NCBI GenBank assembly: GCA_036346405.1
Contig: CM070546.1
Location: 98,958,826-99,022,825, forward strand
Length of the DNA stretch: 64,000 bases
DNA from: Phyllostachys edulis
Taxonomy: Eukaryota > Streptophyta > Magnoliopsida > Poales > Poaceae
Reading direction: 5' to 3'
Under the pieces are notes generated by a model that was given only the letters and a program-made list of their open reading frames with translations, was not told the origin of the DNA and made no database searches. Numbering within the stretch: position 1 is the first letter of the stretch; each line of letters opens with the position of its first letter. Below are positions 1 through 10,646 of this stretch, piece by piece. A program made the position numbers and the translations under genes.

Positions 1-352
1 GGATAAAGGGGTAATGGCGAATGGGCTGCGCTGCAGGCAGAAGAATGGGCCTGGCAAAATCGCCCATTTATCTGCTGAGGATTTTTTTGATTTTCTAATT
101 GTTTTAATTCGATAATTCCAATAAGCCTTTAGAAAATGGCAAATAAATTCCAAAAATTCTAGAAAATTCACGTAAATTCCTAGTATCATTTTGGACTTAA
201 ATAAAATAATTTCAACTTAAACTTGGTAATAGTTTTGTAATTAAATTTGTTTTAGCTTTAAGGTTATTTATGAAAGCTTTAAGAAAATTTTAAAATCCAT
301 AAAAATAAATAAGTTTATATTTTCTCTGAAATTGAAATTTTGGGCTGTTACA
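1..352 (-). repeat. 3' LTR (partial) of Ty3/gypsy element 1
   Basis: This AT-rich block ends in TGTTACA, so on the minus strand the LTR begins TGTAACAGCCC, a common start for grass gypsy LTRs. It is nearly identical to 8490-8824 and to 60235-60570, which are the same end of two other LTRs. It runs off the left edge of the window. No gene lies here. Confidence 0.85.
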
Positions 353-369
353 AACCTACCCCTTAAAGG
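353..369 (-). other. Polypurine tract of gypsy element 1
   Basis: Read on the minus strand the sequence is CCTTTAAGGGGTAGGTT, directly before the TGTAACAG start of the LTR. This is the expected position and composition of the primer for plus-strand DNA synthesis. The same tract sits beside the related LTR at 60571. Confidence 0.75.
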
Positions 370-426
370 AATCTCAACTTTAGATTCTGCATTTGGTTAG
401 CAAAAAGGTGGGGGATACTTCGGCTT

Positions 427-1770
427 TCAAATCTTCTTCGCCTCCCTGTGTGGCTTCTTCTTCCAATGATTGCTCCAATCGAACCTTGCATGAGCGGATG
501 ACTTTGCTTCTAGTGACTCATTCGCCACATCGAGAATCTTGATTGGTCGCTCACGACGTGAGGTCTTCCTCAAGGTCGATGTTCTCAAGGGGTTTTCTTC
601 ATGGGCACTTGAGACACTTCTTGAGTTGAGAGACATGGAAGACGTCGTGGATCGCCGACAAGGAGCTTGGAAGTTCAAGCTTATATGCAACTTCACCTCT
701 CTTGGCCAAAATCTTGTAAGGTCCCACAAATCTAGGTGCAAGTTTTCCTTGGTCCGAACCTTTACCCTCAAGTGGAGTAACCACGAGATAAACAAAGTCT
801 CCTATTTCAAAGGTTAATTCCTTCGATTTGTTATCGGTAGTAACTTTCCGTCGAGATTGAGCCACCTTCAAACGCTCCTTATCGCTTAACCTTGCTTTCA
901 CTTCTTTTATCAATTCTCGTCCGAAGAATTGATGCTCTCCTACTTCATCCCAAAGAAGCTGAGTCTCGTGATTTTCTACCATACAAAGCTTCAAATGGAG
1001 ACATCTCAGAGGTCGGCTTGGTAGCTATTGTTGTACGAGAATTTACGTGATAGGGCGATTCTTGTCCCAAATTTTTTCCATATTCTAAGGCATGTGCTCA
1101 AGCATGTCTTCCGTAACTTGGTTGACACGCTCACCGCCGCCCGTCTCATGGGTGATAGGCAAGACGAAGTTGAGTCTTGTTCCCAAAGCTTCGGCAAACT
1201 CGCTGAATCTTGATGTGAACGAGAGCCTCTATCGGACCACGCATCTTCTTGGGTACTCCGTAGACGCATAATCTTGGCCATATACAATTCCGCTTATTGC
1301 CGTCGTTCAAGTGGTCTTGACTCGAATAAAGTGAGCCACTTTAGTTAACCGGTCAATTATCACCCAGATGGAATCACATCCCGCTTTGGGTCCTAGGAGT
1401 CCGGTGATGAAATCCATACCAACTTCCTCCCACTTCCATTCGGAATTGGTAATGGTTGTACTGCATCAGCCAGGTCTTTGGTGTTCTCGCTTGACTCGCT
1501 GACAAACATCACAACGAAGCGATTTAACTCGCCGATTTCGCCTTCATGCCGACCCACCAATATTTCTCCTTCAGATCCTCGTACATCTTCGGCTTCCGGA
1601 TGGATGGAGTATGGCGATTCGTGAGCTTTAGAATCGATCGCTTTATCTCCCCGATGGTTGGGCACACATATGCGATCTCCAAACCACATTTGCTCCTTGT
1701 TCATCCTCGTAAAATCCCGGGCTTTGCCTTTTCTCATATTCTTCTTGATTTCCTTGATGTCGCCGCCTTC
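427..1770 (-). pseudogene. Ty3/gypsy integrase (broken)
   Basis: Several minus-strand frames together give an integrase. The N-terminal zinc-binding part leaves AEIKKNMRKGKAR-like and YSIHPEAED-like stretches (about 1393-1770). The end of the core leaves FSYNNSYQA near 1010-1040. The C-terminal part (599-994) is the best preserved, with FEIGDFVYL, GPYKILAKRGEVAYKLELP and IHDVFHVSQLKKCLK, a typical gypsy C-terminal fold. Integrase would insert the cDNA of the element. The reading frame changes at least four times, so no functional protein is made as written. Some breaks may be assembly errors (see findings). The pol order, read right to left, fits a gypsy element. Confidence 0.85.
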
Positions 1771-1869
1771 CAACTGCTTTTCCTCGATCCGACTCAAGAG
1801 TGGGTTGAACTTCCAAAGCATTCACATGGCCTTGCTTGACAATCTCCAAGTTCAAAAGCTTCAGCTTTA

Positions 1870-3120
1870 TATAATTTCGCCGATTATTCTCAACCAAAAT
1901 GGTGTTGCAATACGCTTTTCGCCAGAGCATCTGCAACAACATTTGCTTTGCCCTTGATGATAATGAATTCCAAGGTCGTAATCTTTTATCAACTCTAACC
2001 ATCTTCTCTGTCGAGGTTGAGTTCAGATCGGTAAAGATGTATTTCAGACTTTATGATCCGTGAAAATCTCACAACGGTTACCAATGAGGTAATGCCGCCA
2101 GATCTTCAAAGCATGCACAATTGTCGCTAACTCGAGATCATGAGTTGGGTAATTTCTTCGTGTGGCCTCAATCGACGGATGCATAAGCCACGACTTTGCT
2201 CTTCCTGCATCGTGACACATCCAAGGCCTTGTCGAGATGCGCCGCAGAAGATTTCAAAGTCCTTATGAATATCGGGTAATACTAGCACAAAAGTGTAAAC
2301 TAAACTCTTCTTCACTCCCGAAACTCTTCTCGCAGCATCCGTCCATTCAAACTTCTTTTCCTTCTTCGGTTGTGTCATAGGCCTTGGTCGCCTTGGAGAA
2401 TCCTTCAATGAACTCCGCGGTAATAACCGCTAGTCCAAGGAAACTCCTTACTTCGTGATGCACTTTGGTTGCTTCCAATCCATAACGGCTTCGACCTTGG
2501 CCGGGTCTACAAAGAACTCCTCCTCTTGATACGATATGACCAAGGAAGGCCACTTGCTTTAGCCGTAATTCGCTTCTTCTCAATTTGGCGAAAGTCGGAT
2601 GTTCTCTCGAAGTTTCTCCAAAATCATCCTTAGGTGCTTCTCGTGTTCTTCTTCATCCTTTGAATAAATGAGAATGTCATCGATGAAAACAACCACAAAC
2701 TTATCCAAGAATTCCATGAACACTTTGTTCATCATATTCATGAAGTAGGGTAGGCGTTTGTCAAACCGAAAGACATGATCAGAATTCATACAACCCATAT
2801 CCGGTCGTGAAGGCGCCTCTTTGGGATATCTTTCGCCGGATCTTTAGTTGATGATAGCCGGATCGAGATCGATCTTTGAGAAGATGCTTGCTCCTTCAAT
2901 TGATCGAACAGATCATCAATCCCGGTAGCGGATACTTGTTTTTGATCGTCACCTCATTGAGCGATCTATAATCCACACACATTCGCATACTATTGTCCTT
3001 CTTCTTAACAAATAGTACGGTGTTCCCCAAGGTGATGAACTTGGTCTGATATAACCTTTGCTCCTTAGTTCTTCAATTTGTTTCTTCACCTCGCTAGTTC
3101 ATTGGCCGCATTCTATAGGG
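1870..3120 (-). pseudogene. Ty3/gypsy reverse transcriptase-RNase H (broken)
   Basis: The reverse transcriptase active-site block [19 protein letters not shown] is at about 2640-2700, after [14 protein letters not shown]. The thumb/connection region follows with AFLGHIVSRGGV and VRSFLGLA (2440-2560). Then comes the RNase H start, with EKKFEWTDA and [15 protein letters not shown]...ASRQGLGCV (2200-2370). Upstream, 2820-3120 still shows nucleotide traces of the RT N-terminal part. The segments lie in different frames with small deletions, for example at GGVL/VDPAKVEAV near 2510. Domain order PR-RT-RH-IN identifies Ty3/gypsy (Metaviridae) rather than copia. Confidence 0.88.
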
Positions 3121-3490
3121 TCGCTTGAGATTGGGGCGGTCCTCGACTAAGTCAATTAAGAACATTACGCCCCTATCCGGTGGCATGCATGTAACTCATC
3201 GTGAAAAACATCCGGGTATTCTTGCACAACCGGTATGTCTTCAAGTTTTATTTCCTTCAAGCCGGTCAGATGGAACTTCCTCCAGAGAAGACTTGGGTCC
3301 AATTCTACCGATTCTCCTTGTGCATTGGTGAGGGTGATAGATCTATCTAGACAGCCTATCGTCTCCTCGATTCTTAGCTAGCTACCCATTCCAAGAATCA
3401 CATCGAGACCTTGGGATTGTAGGACTATCAAGTCGCTAGAAAAGATACTCGATATTTCAAGGGTAAGGTTTGGGCATAGAGAATCGGTTC

Positions 3491-4590
3491 TCATTTCTGA
3501 GCCTCGGAGTGGACTATCATAGGGTTAACTAAAGAGAAGATAGGTAACCCATATTTTCCCACAAATTTATCGAAACAAAGGAATGCGATGTTCAAATCAA
3601 ATAGGACCGATGCCGGTACATCAATTAACAAGGAACGTATCAAGAATGACATCCGGTCGCTTGAGCTTCTTCTCGCTGTGACGTGGTTCACACGCCCTTC
3701 GTGTCTTGATTTGTCTTCGTGGCGACGGAGGTTCTGCCAAGAGCTTGACTCGGGTTTAGGGGCAATTGAGTAACTTTTAGGACACCTATTGGCGAAGTGT
3801 CCTTCTCCCGATAAAGGATAGCAAGTAATCTCAAAGAGTTCTTCGATTTGGGCCTCCGCAGCAGACGAGTTGTGGATTCCGAAGTGTTGGCGCTGCACCG
3901 GTGTCAAGCTCGTGTGGTAGATCGAATCTTCCACGCTGGGGCCGAGGTTGAGCGAGGCGAGGTTTGGGTTGCCTCCGTAGTTGAACCTCGAAGCGCCATC
4001 CTCCGCTTATGTTCTCCATCTCTATATGTTTGCCTTCCGGCGAATTGCCTTGTCCACTCAACCGTTGAAGTCGGTGAAGTCTCCGAGAAATCGCTTGAAT
4101 GATATCTCATCATTCAATCCTTCCATAAACTTTTCCTCCGCCGTCTTCATCTCTCGCTACGCTATGCGGGGCATAGCGAGCAAACTCGTTGAACTTATGC
4201 GTACTCGCCACCGAAGCGGTTGCCTTGGCGGCGCGCCAATTCTTCTTTTTCATGCCATCACCTACTGAATGTGAGCATGATTGAAGGCTCGCATACAAAC
4301 TCTTCCCAAGTGATAGCTTGAGCGCTGGCATGGGTGATGCAGAGGTTGTCCCACCACTCCAAGCGGACCACCGAGTTGGTGAGCGGGCGAAAGTACCCTC
4401 TCGCGATCCGAAAGCGAGTAATATCCAACTTCTTCCCTATGGCACGGGCCAATCGTCGCCCATAGGTTCAAGATCGCCGAGAACGCCGGAGGACGATCTC
4501 ATGAACTCCGACATTGACAACTTTTATGGAGGTGGGGGTGGAGGTGGAGGTGGAGCGTGGCTGCGCTTGCACGCTCAACGCCGCTGAGTG
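3491..4590 (-). pseudogene. Ty3/gypsy gag and protease (broken)
   Basis: The minus-strand frame 3491-3934 carries a CCHC zinc knuckle (CYPLSGEGHFANRCPKS; the first spacing is disturbed) followed by a decayed retropepsin region (VPASVLFDLNIAFLCF, where the family has a D-[ST]-G-A-S-H-like site). The upstream frames 3831-4471 contain capsid-like gag pieces, such as LEWWDNLCITHA and TWEEFVCEPS. A glycine/proline-coding GGTGGA run lies at 4525-4556. Gag packages the RNA and the protease matures the particle. Several frameshifts are present. Confidence 0.75.
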
Positions 4591-4599
4591 ATTGAGCCA

Positions 4600-5324
4600 A
4601 AGAAACTCATCATATGCGCTCTGTGGGCTATTAATTGACGCCGCCTAGGCTCTTCTCTTGGTGGAGGTGGTGGTCAGCCGGACGATTTTCCCGATAATCC
4701 GCTGCTTCGCTTCCACGGCCTTGAGCACCGCCACTTCCGGTGACGGGTGGTCACCATCCGCTAGATGTTTCTAAGGATTTTAGAAGAGAGAGATAGAACG
4801 AAAGCTCTAAAGGGGTAAATCTAATTAGCCCAAGAACAATCACAAGACAAAGAGCCAAAATTTTCTAAAATAATTCTTTTTATTATTTTATTTTATTCTT
4901 TGGTTATGGCTATCACAATGGTAACGATAGCTCATAATTCGTGATCTAACGGTTACAATATGGGAAACAACTAAGGGTGATTGGGGTATAATCCGCTCAC
5001 TAGAGCTACCTCGCCGCCTTGTAGCAAGCTAGTTTCTTCTTCCACGCCTTCACCTTTCTTCCACCTCTTGTAGGTCGCCTTGAGCAAGACGCAGTCGTCA
5101 GAGCGCTTCCATAGGCATAGTCCATCGCCTTGCACAAGTTCACCGATGCGTAAGCTCAGAGAGTCCTCTTCCTACCGGGCAAAAGGTGTTTAGCCCACCG
5201 GCCTGAACGCAGCATTGATGGTAGTGAAACCTTGAGCCATGGAATCGATTGTTGTAAGTGTAGCGATATGCCTTGTGGCTTCTCCGGTCAAGGCCTTGAA
5301 TGCCTTCAAATAAGGTGCCACGCC
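4600..5324 (-). other. Leader region of gypsy element 1, no recognisable gene
   Basis: This stretch lies between gag and the ORF0-like ORF of the minus-strand element. It is mixed coding-like and AT-rich sequence. I see no domain, RNA gene or separate insertion in it. Confidence 0.5.
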
Positions 5325-5543
5325 TTATTGGAGCGCCGATGATGTGGAAACCGTGGTTTGGGTTATGGTTGGCGAGAGGATCACTTCAACTCTCCAAATG
5401 ATATTGGCTTCCCACTTTATATCGGGTACCCTTTGATAGGTTGGTCTTTCGTTGTAGTCCGTGTGTTGCATCATCTTCCAAAGAAGTGCAGCCCAATGTC
5501 CTCGCGAAAATTCCGTGGGAGATCCGGTTGGTTTTTCTACCAT
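5325..5543 (-). pseudogene. ORF0-like open reading frame of gypsy element 1
   Basis: A 72-codon frame between the PBS and gag contains GHWAALLWKMMQHTDYNER followed by PTYQRV and a basic/hydrophobic tail WRVEVILSP. Rice gypsy families with long LTRs, such as RIRE3 and RIRE8, are described as having an extra ORF (orf0) at this position, and this looks like that ORF. Its role is unknown. A similar block appears on the opposite strand at about 56345-56500. The assignment rests on position and the ALLW...PTY pattern only. Confidence 0.5.
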
Positions 5544-5685
5544 CTACAATTTTAGAGAAGGAGATGAGTTAGTAATTGTTTTAAAGAGAAAGGTTGAGAA
5601 GACTCTTGGATAGACCCAAAATACTTTTAGTTTTTGAAAATAAGTCCTTAAGGCATTTTCTAAGGCCATTTACCTACAATGATAT

Positions 5686-5698
5686 GGCTCGATACTCA
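5686..5698 (-). other. Primer binding site of gypsy element 1
   Basis: Plus strand GGCTCGATACTCA is a degenerate complement of TGGTATCAGAGCC, the initiator-Met tRNA primer site seen intact at 12734 and 45883. It lies five bases left of the LTR edge TGTCGAACCC. One base is missing relative to the consensus. Confidence 0.7.
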
Positions 5699-5702
5699 CT
5701 TT

Positions 5703-8700
5703 TGTCGAACCCGGAGCTTAAGGATCCCGAATTTTCCGTGTTCATACACTAGTCCAGATTTCTAGTGTACACAGCTAAACAAAAGTGATAATCAAAACAT
5801 ATCACGATTTTATTAATAATTATTCGTAGTTTATTACAAACGGCCTCGAGGCCAAATAAAGTAAAACACAATGAAATAAAATAGTAGTAGTAGACCCAAC
5901 GATTCACCACAGTGCAATCGCTGCGGGGAGCGTGCCTAAGCATCGATGTCCTCACCGCCTTGATAGAAGTCTTCCTAATAAAGATTATTCAAAGAAGAGT
6001 AAGCACTACCACTGCGCTTGCAAGCTACACCAGTAAAGTAATGTATTGAATGCATGCATAAAGTGAGCAAAGGGTAATGGCAGGTTTATTTGCATAAGAC
6101 AAAGATTTTCAGCTTTAAATACTCTTAGTAATTTCCAAGGCCATTTTTAGAATAAGATCAAAATCATATTTCAATTTTCAATGTCAAGTGTAGGATGAAC
6201 CTCCATACACAAATGGTGAAGGACTACCCCTTACACCAAAGCTTACGCCTAATCCCATTTTCATAAACCAGACAAAGTCTTTTCAAACAAAACCGAGAGA
6301 CTAACTTCGAGTGGCTTTTGTTAAGCATGTCCATGACCGTGACACGGCTATTCAATAGATTAATACTCTGCAGAGTTGGTACAATTTTACCCACAAGAGA
6401 TAGTTTGCTTATTATGTCGGCCAATACACGCTCCGTAGGGCGCGACTAAGCAGCCTATCACGAGGCCTTTACCCTACATTATTTCAACATAATTATGCCC
6501 GCTAAGGTTTCAGAATCGAAGGCTTCGCGACCAACGACTACCCTCTTGCGCCATGTGGGTATCATCAATAAGTCTTCACGACTCCTACATCTTTCCAAGA
6601 CATAAACATGGTGAGATAATATAGCTTATTTGGCCAAGTCTGTCCCATTCCTGCACTTGTGGTGGTACGAGTTTGGCTTAACATCCGCTGCCCGCAGACC
6701 GTCCTTACATGATCGGGCGACTTCCAAAACAAACCTCTGGTCTCAAACATTCGTCAGATTGAGCCGTGCATGAACTTGCACCCACCAACAATCCAATTCA
6801 CCCAAGTCTAAACCAATTTCATTTATTTTTCTTTTGTCAAGACATTTTCCAATCATCTATGGTAAAAACAATACCATAGATTCATTTTCAAAACATCTTT
6901 GTATTTTGGCAAAATTCCCCAAATCATCTTTTGGTCTAAGCAATGACTAAGCATAAATATCTTAATTATTTTACTAAGGTGACAAGGGCATGGCATTCCA
7001 AGCATCAAGATTGGTATACAAGGAATTGGCATAACTAAGAATTAAAACAGGGATTTAAAATACTTGGATAAAAATATGCATGCAATAATAACTTTAAAAA
7101 CAGAATTAATTAACTTTGAAATACTGGGATCAAGATGGTCAAGAATGTAACTTGCCTTCGTCGAAGTCTTGAGATTCTAAACCCTCGAAGATCTACCTCT
7201 CCTAATCGCCAAACTCTATACGCTAAAGTACGACAAATTCAAATAAAATTCAAATAAATCCAAAAATACAGATCAAACTAACTCCAAATGAAATAATTTT
7301 ATTTTATTTAGTTAGATAATAATTTTCTAAGATTTTAGCAATTTGAATCACTCAATTTGAAGTTGTGGTTCAAAAGATATGAATTTTACAAGTTTTAGTC
7401 TAAATTTGATATTAAAAGAATTTCTAAATTTAAATACAGATTCAAAATAACTTCAAATTAAATAATTTTGGTTTAGTTGGCTAGATAATGATTTTATATG
7501 AATTTAGAAATTTGAAACACCCAATTTGGAGATTGGATGCAAAAGTTATGAATTTTAGAAGTTTAAACCTAAATCAAATTTAAATGAAATTCGGTATTAT
7601 TTTCTAAAGGAAAATCCATTTATTATGCAAGCCAAGCGCCACCGGGAATTTCAGGATTTTAAGGAATTAAAATAATTCCTCGACATGCAGGGCCCCACGT
7701 GTCATAGACACAATCCATGTGAATCGAGTCCACTGGACTTCCTGCTCAAGGGTTTGTGCAGAGGTGGGCGGGCGAGGTGATGTGGCGCCCGTAGGCGGCC
7801 ACGGGTCCCGGTGTCGGGCGGGCGATGATTTACGCCGTGTGGCGTACGCCACCGTCTGGCGGCAAAGCGAGAGACGGCGACGAGGCTCGCCGGCGCTCCA
7901 CGCCATGGGCGAAGTCGCGGATGATACCAACAGAGAGGATGAGATGGGGATTACTGTGCGCATTTGGGGTGGTGGAACGGACGCTTTGGTCGCTTGGCGG
8001 CGAGGTTAGGGCGGCGGCACGGGTCGTTGACGGGGAGGTGCTCCGGATTCTCTCGCACCGTGAGAGCGCGAATGGCTTCACGACGAGATGGTGATGCCAG
8101 ATGTGGACATCGAGGCTCGGGCGAGACGAGGGCGCCGGATTTGGCGAAATCAAGGTTCACCGCGGTGAAGAACCTTGAAATCGGGCACTACGGGGAGGAG
8201 AGAGCAATGGGCGGTGGTGTTGGGTGTGGAGAGGAAGGCGCCCTGTGGCTCCCTTTTATAGGGCCGGGAGGCGGAGCTTCAGAGGGCGCAAGAAGGCCTG
8301 CGGCGGCACCTGGCCAAGCGGATTATGATTCGGCACGAATGGAAAGAAAAGGCCGTGGTTTGAGGCGAGGAGATCCGTGGTTTAAATGCCAATTGGGGAA
8401 TGCGCAGATTTGAACGCGATATGGAAGTTTTGAAATCGCTACAATGGCGGACGGGTGAGAAAGGGAAGGAACGAGGAAGAAAGAAGGCTCGGGGACGATG
8501 CATCAGAAGCGGCCCCACTCGCTGCTGTCGGCGGAGAAAGGAAAGGAGAGGTGCACCTCACCACCCGATCGTGATCTGACGGTGAGAGGATAAAGTGTGG
8601 TGGTGGGCTATGCTGCAGTGCGTGAAGAATGGGCCTCAAAATCGCCCATTTATCCGAGGATTTTTTGATTTTCTAATTGTTTTAATTCAGATAATTCCAA

Positions 8701-8824
8701 TAAGCCTTTAGAAAATGGCAAATAAATTCCAAAAATTCTAGAAAATTCACGTAAATTCCTAGTATCATTTTGGACTTAAATAAAATAATTTCAACTTAAA
8801 CTTGGTAATAGTTTTTGTAATTAA
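5703..8824 (-). repeat. 5' LTR of gypsy element 1 (about 3.1 kb, cut by gap)
   Basis: It starts in plus orientation with TGTCGAACCCGG (LTR end on the minus strand) and runs to the N gap, where its last 335 bases match the LTR at 1-352. It aligns over its whole length with 57331-60570. AT-rich sections such as 6780-7140 are base-for-base identical between the two copies. A GC-rich promoter-like section lies at 7680-8580. Small ORFs inside it, for example around 7825-8160, show no family and are read as LTR sequence. Confidence 0.85.
8254..8260 (-). promoter_or_regulatory. LTR TATA box
   Basis: Minus strand TATAAAA in the context CCCTATAAAAGGG. The same motif is kept at the same place in the sister LTR (59867-59873), and a variant is at 63499. 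The position in a GC-rich LTR segment fits a U3 promoter. Confidence 0.6.
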
Positions 8825-8924
8825 NNNNNNNNNNNNNNNNNNNNNNNNNNNNNNNNNNNNNNNNNNNNNNNNNNNNNNNNNNNNNNNNNNNNNNNNNNNN
8901 NNNNNNNNNNNNNNNNNNNNNNNN
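8825..8924. other. Assembly gap (100 N)
   Basis: Exactly 100 Ns, the usual placeholder for a gap of unknown size. It removes the last bases of the gypsy element 1 LTR, the rest of the Sirevirus 3' LTR, and the left part of the LTR into which the Sirevirus inserted. Confidence 0.98.
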
Positions 8925-9109
8925 GCCACGATCGCCTTCGAGTTACCCTGCACATGCAAAGACCAAAACACATCTTTTCCCAGCACAAGTTCTTCCCAAC
9001 TCGACTGACATTAGTTCACACACACCACACGCCTCAAATAACATTAGTACCCAACATTGTCAATTATTCATCAACTAAAATAAACTAGACCTAGCCACAT
9101 GGTCTAACA
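8925..9109 (-). repeat. Sirevirus 3' LTR (partial)
   Basis: These 185 bases match 14039-14223 closely and end in GGTCTAACA, the LTR start on the minus strand. The rest is lost in the gap. Confidence 0.85.
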
Positions 9110-9120
9110 ATCTCCCCCTT
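9110..9120 (-). other. Sirevirus polypurine tract
   Basis: Minus strand AAGGGGGAGAT immediately before TGTTAGACC. This is the standard Sirevirus PPT. Confidence 0.8.
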
Positions 9121-9228
9121 GATGAATACATTGACAATACTTCAAAATTGTGAATTGAATTTTGAAAGAAAAGAAATTTGCGAAAAGAAAGTTTCAAAGC
9201 TGCAAAGTAAACACTTCAAAACCACATC

Positions 9229-9330
9229 TGAAAAACTCCCCCTCAACACAATGAGCTGAAAAACTCCCCCTCAACACAAGGAAAGCAAATTTCTACATTT
9301 TTTTTAATTTCTCCCATTTTTCTCCCCCTT
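9229..9330 (-). repeat. Cluster of extra PPT-like copies
   Basis: CTGAAAAACTCCCCCTCAAC occurs twice, 27 bases apart (9229 and 9256), and TCTCCCCCTT follows at 9321. A further ACTCCCCCTC is at 10205. Multiple PPT copies in the 3' non-coding region are a known mark of Sireviruses. Confidence 0.7.
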
Positions 9331-9683
9331 TAATTGGCAATGTAATCATCAAGAACTTCAGAGGAAGAGTAATACTAAAACAAGGGAGCAAGGAGAGTAA
9401 AAATCAAGAAGCTTTGTAGATTATTCAAGACACTTCGCACTATTTTAAGAATTAACCAAGCCATCTTGTTGAGTAGAGCTATCTAGATCATATAAAATCA
9501 TATACCATATAGCAAAGTCAAGACAAGTCCTTTAGAATGATTATGCAATTTAAATTCGTGACAGGCATCTCAAACAATGACTAAACATATTATAAACACC
9601 ACAAAGAGATATCACCAAAAAGTTAAATCTAGATGAGCTAGTAGTCTCATAAAACACCCTATTGCTTCACATTCAATTCTTAT

Positions 9684-9860
9684 TTGCATGTGGCATGCTT
9701 GCAGCATACTTCTTTTCAAGGGTTGGAATATACACAGCTATGTATGGCATGCTTGAAGCATACTTCTTTTCATTTGAGCACTTTTGTATGCATATTTTTG
9801 TTCTTTTGAATATACATAGCTATGTATGGCATGCTTGAAGCATACATCTTTTCATTTTCC
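9684..9860. repeat. Three direct repeats in Sirevirus 3' region
   Basis: GGCATGCTTG[CA]AGCATAC occurs three times, at about 9688, 9747 and 9827, each followed by a CTTTTCA-rich stretch and with GCTATGTAT near two of them. The core GCATGCTTGAAGCATAC is itself nearly palindromic. Confidence 0.7.
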
Positions 9861-10646
9861 TTTTCTCAACCCTTTATTTTTTTTATATGACATGCCAAAT
9901 TGAGTGAGCATAACAGGATTGCAATGAGAGACATACTTGCTACAAATCCAAGATTTAAAATAAGACTCACAAGCAAGTTCATCCTTTTTGATAGACATCA
10001 CAAAGTGATAACAATAATCAGTCTAGTCAAAGTTTTCAGCCATGTCATGCTTTAGTTTTAATGTAGCAAGTTTATTAAAAACAGTCAATGATCAAGGCTA
10101 CACAGCACATGAATAAACATGATAAAGAAAGTTCTACTACTCATATGATGCCAATGACTTGGACTTGGTGAATTGAAATAAAAGCTTCTGGACTTTTAAA
10201 ACCAAACTCCCCCTCAAAATCAGCCCATAGGATGCAATACACTCAATTTTGCAAAAGAGCAAAATGTGCAGACACACATGGTTTTGAGAAAGAGTCAGCA
10301 ACCTAAAAAATTAAACTCAACAAGGTGAAGAGCAACATCACCCTATTCACATGTTCTCTCAGAAAATAAAATCTCTTGGGAGACATCAAAGAAAAAGAAG
10401 AACCAACAAGAGTTCCAATCAAGCAAAGAAGCAAAAATGGAACCAAAACAAGCTCATGTTCTCCAACCTCATAGCTTGTTCACAAGATCTTTGAGTTTGT
10501 GAGATAAGATTTAGGGATCAATCTTGAGATACCACGATGAACAAGAGCAACAAAACTAGAACAAGAACAATGTATGCGTGAGTGATCGTCGACGCCAAAA
10601 AGAGGTCTGCCTAATCGCCTTGAAATGCGGTAATCTTGAACAAGAT
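9861..10646 (-). other. Sirevirus 3' non-coding region
   Basis: AT-rich sequence between the repeats and the end of gag. No pol motif, RNA gene or second insertion is visible. The expected 3 kb of pol is absent. Confidence 0.6.

Noticed and set aside
9110..10646. Envelope-like gene of a Sirevirus
   Set aside because: Some Sireviruses carry one here, but there is no long ORF or membrane segment in this interval.
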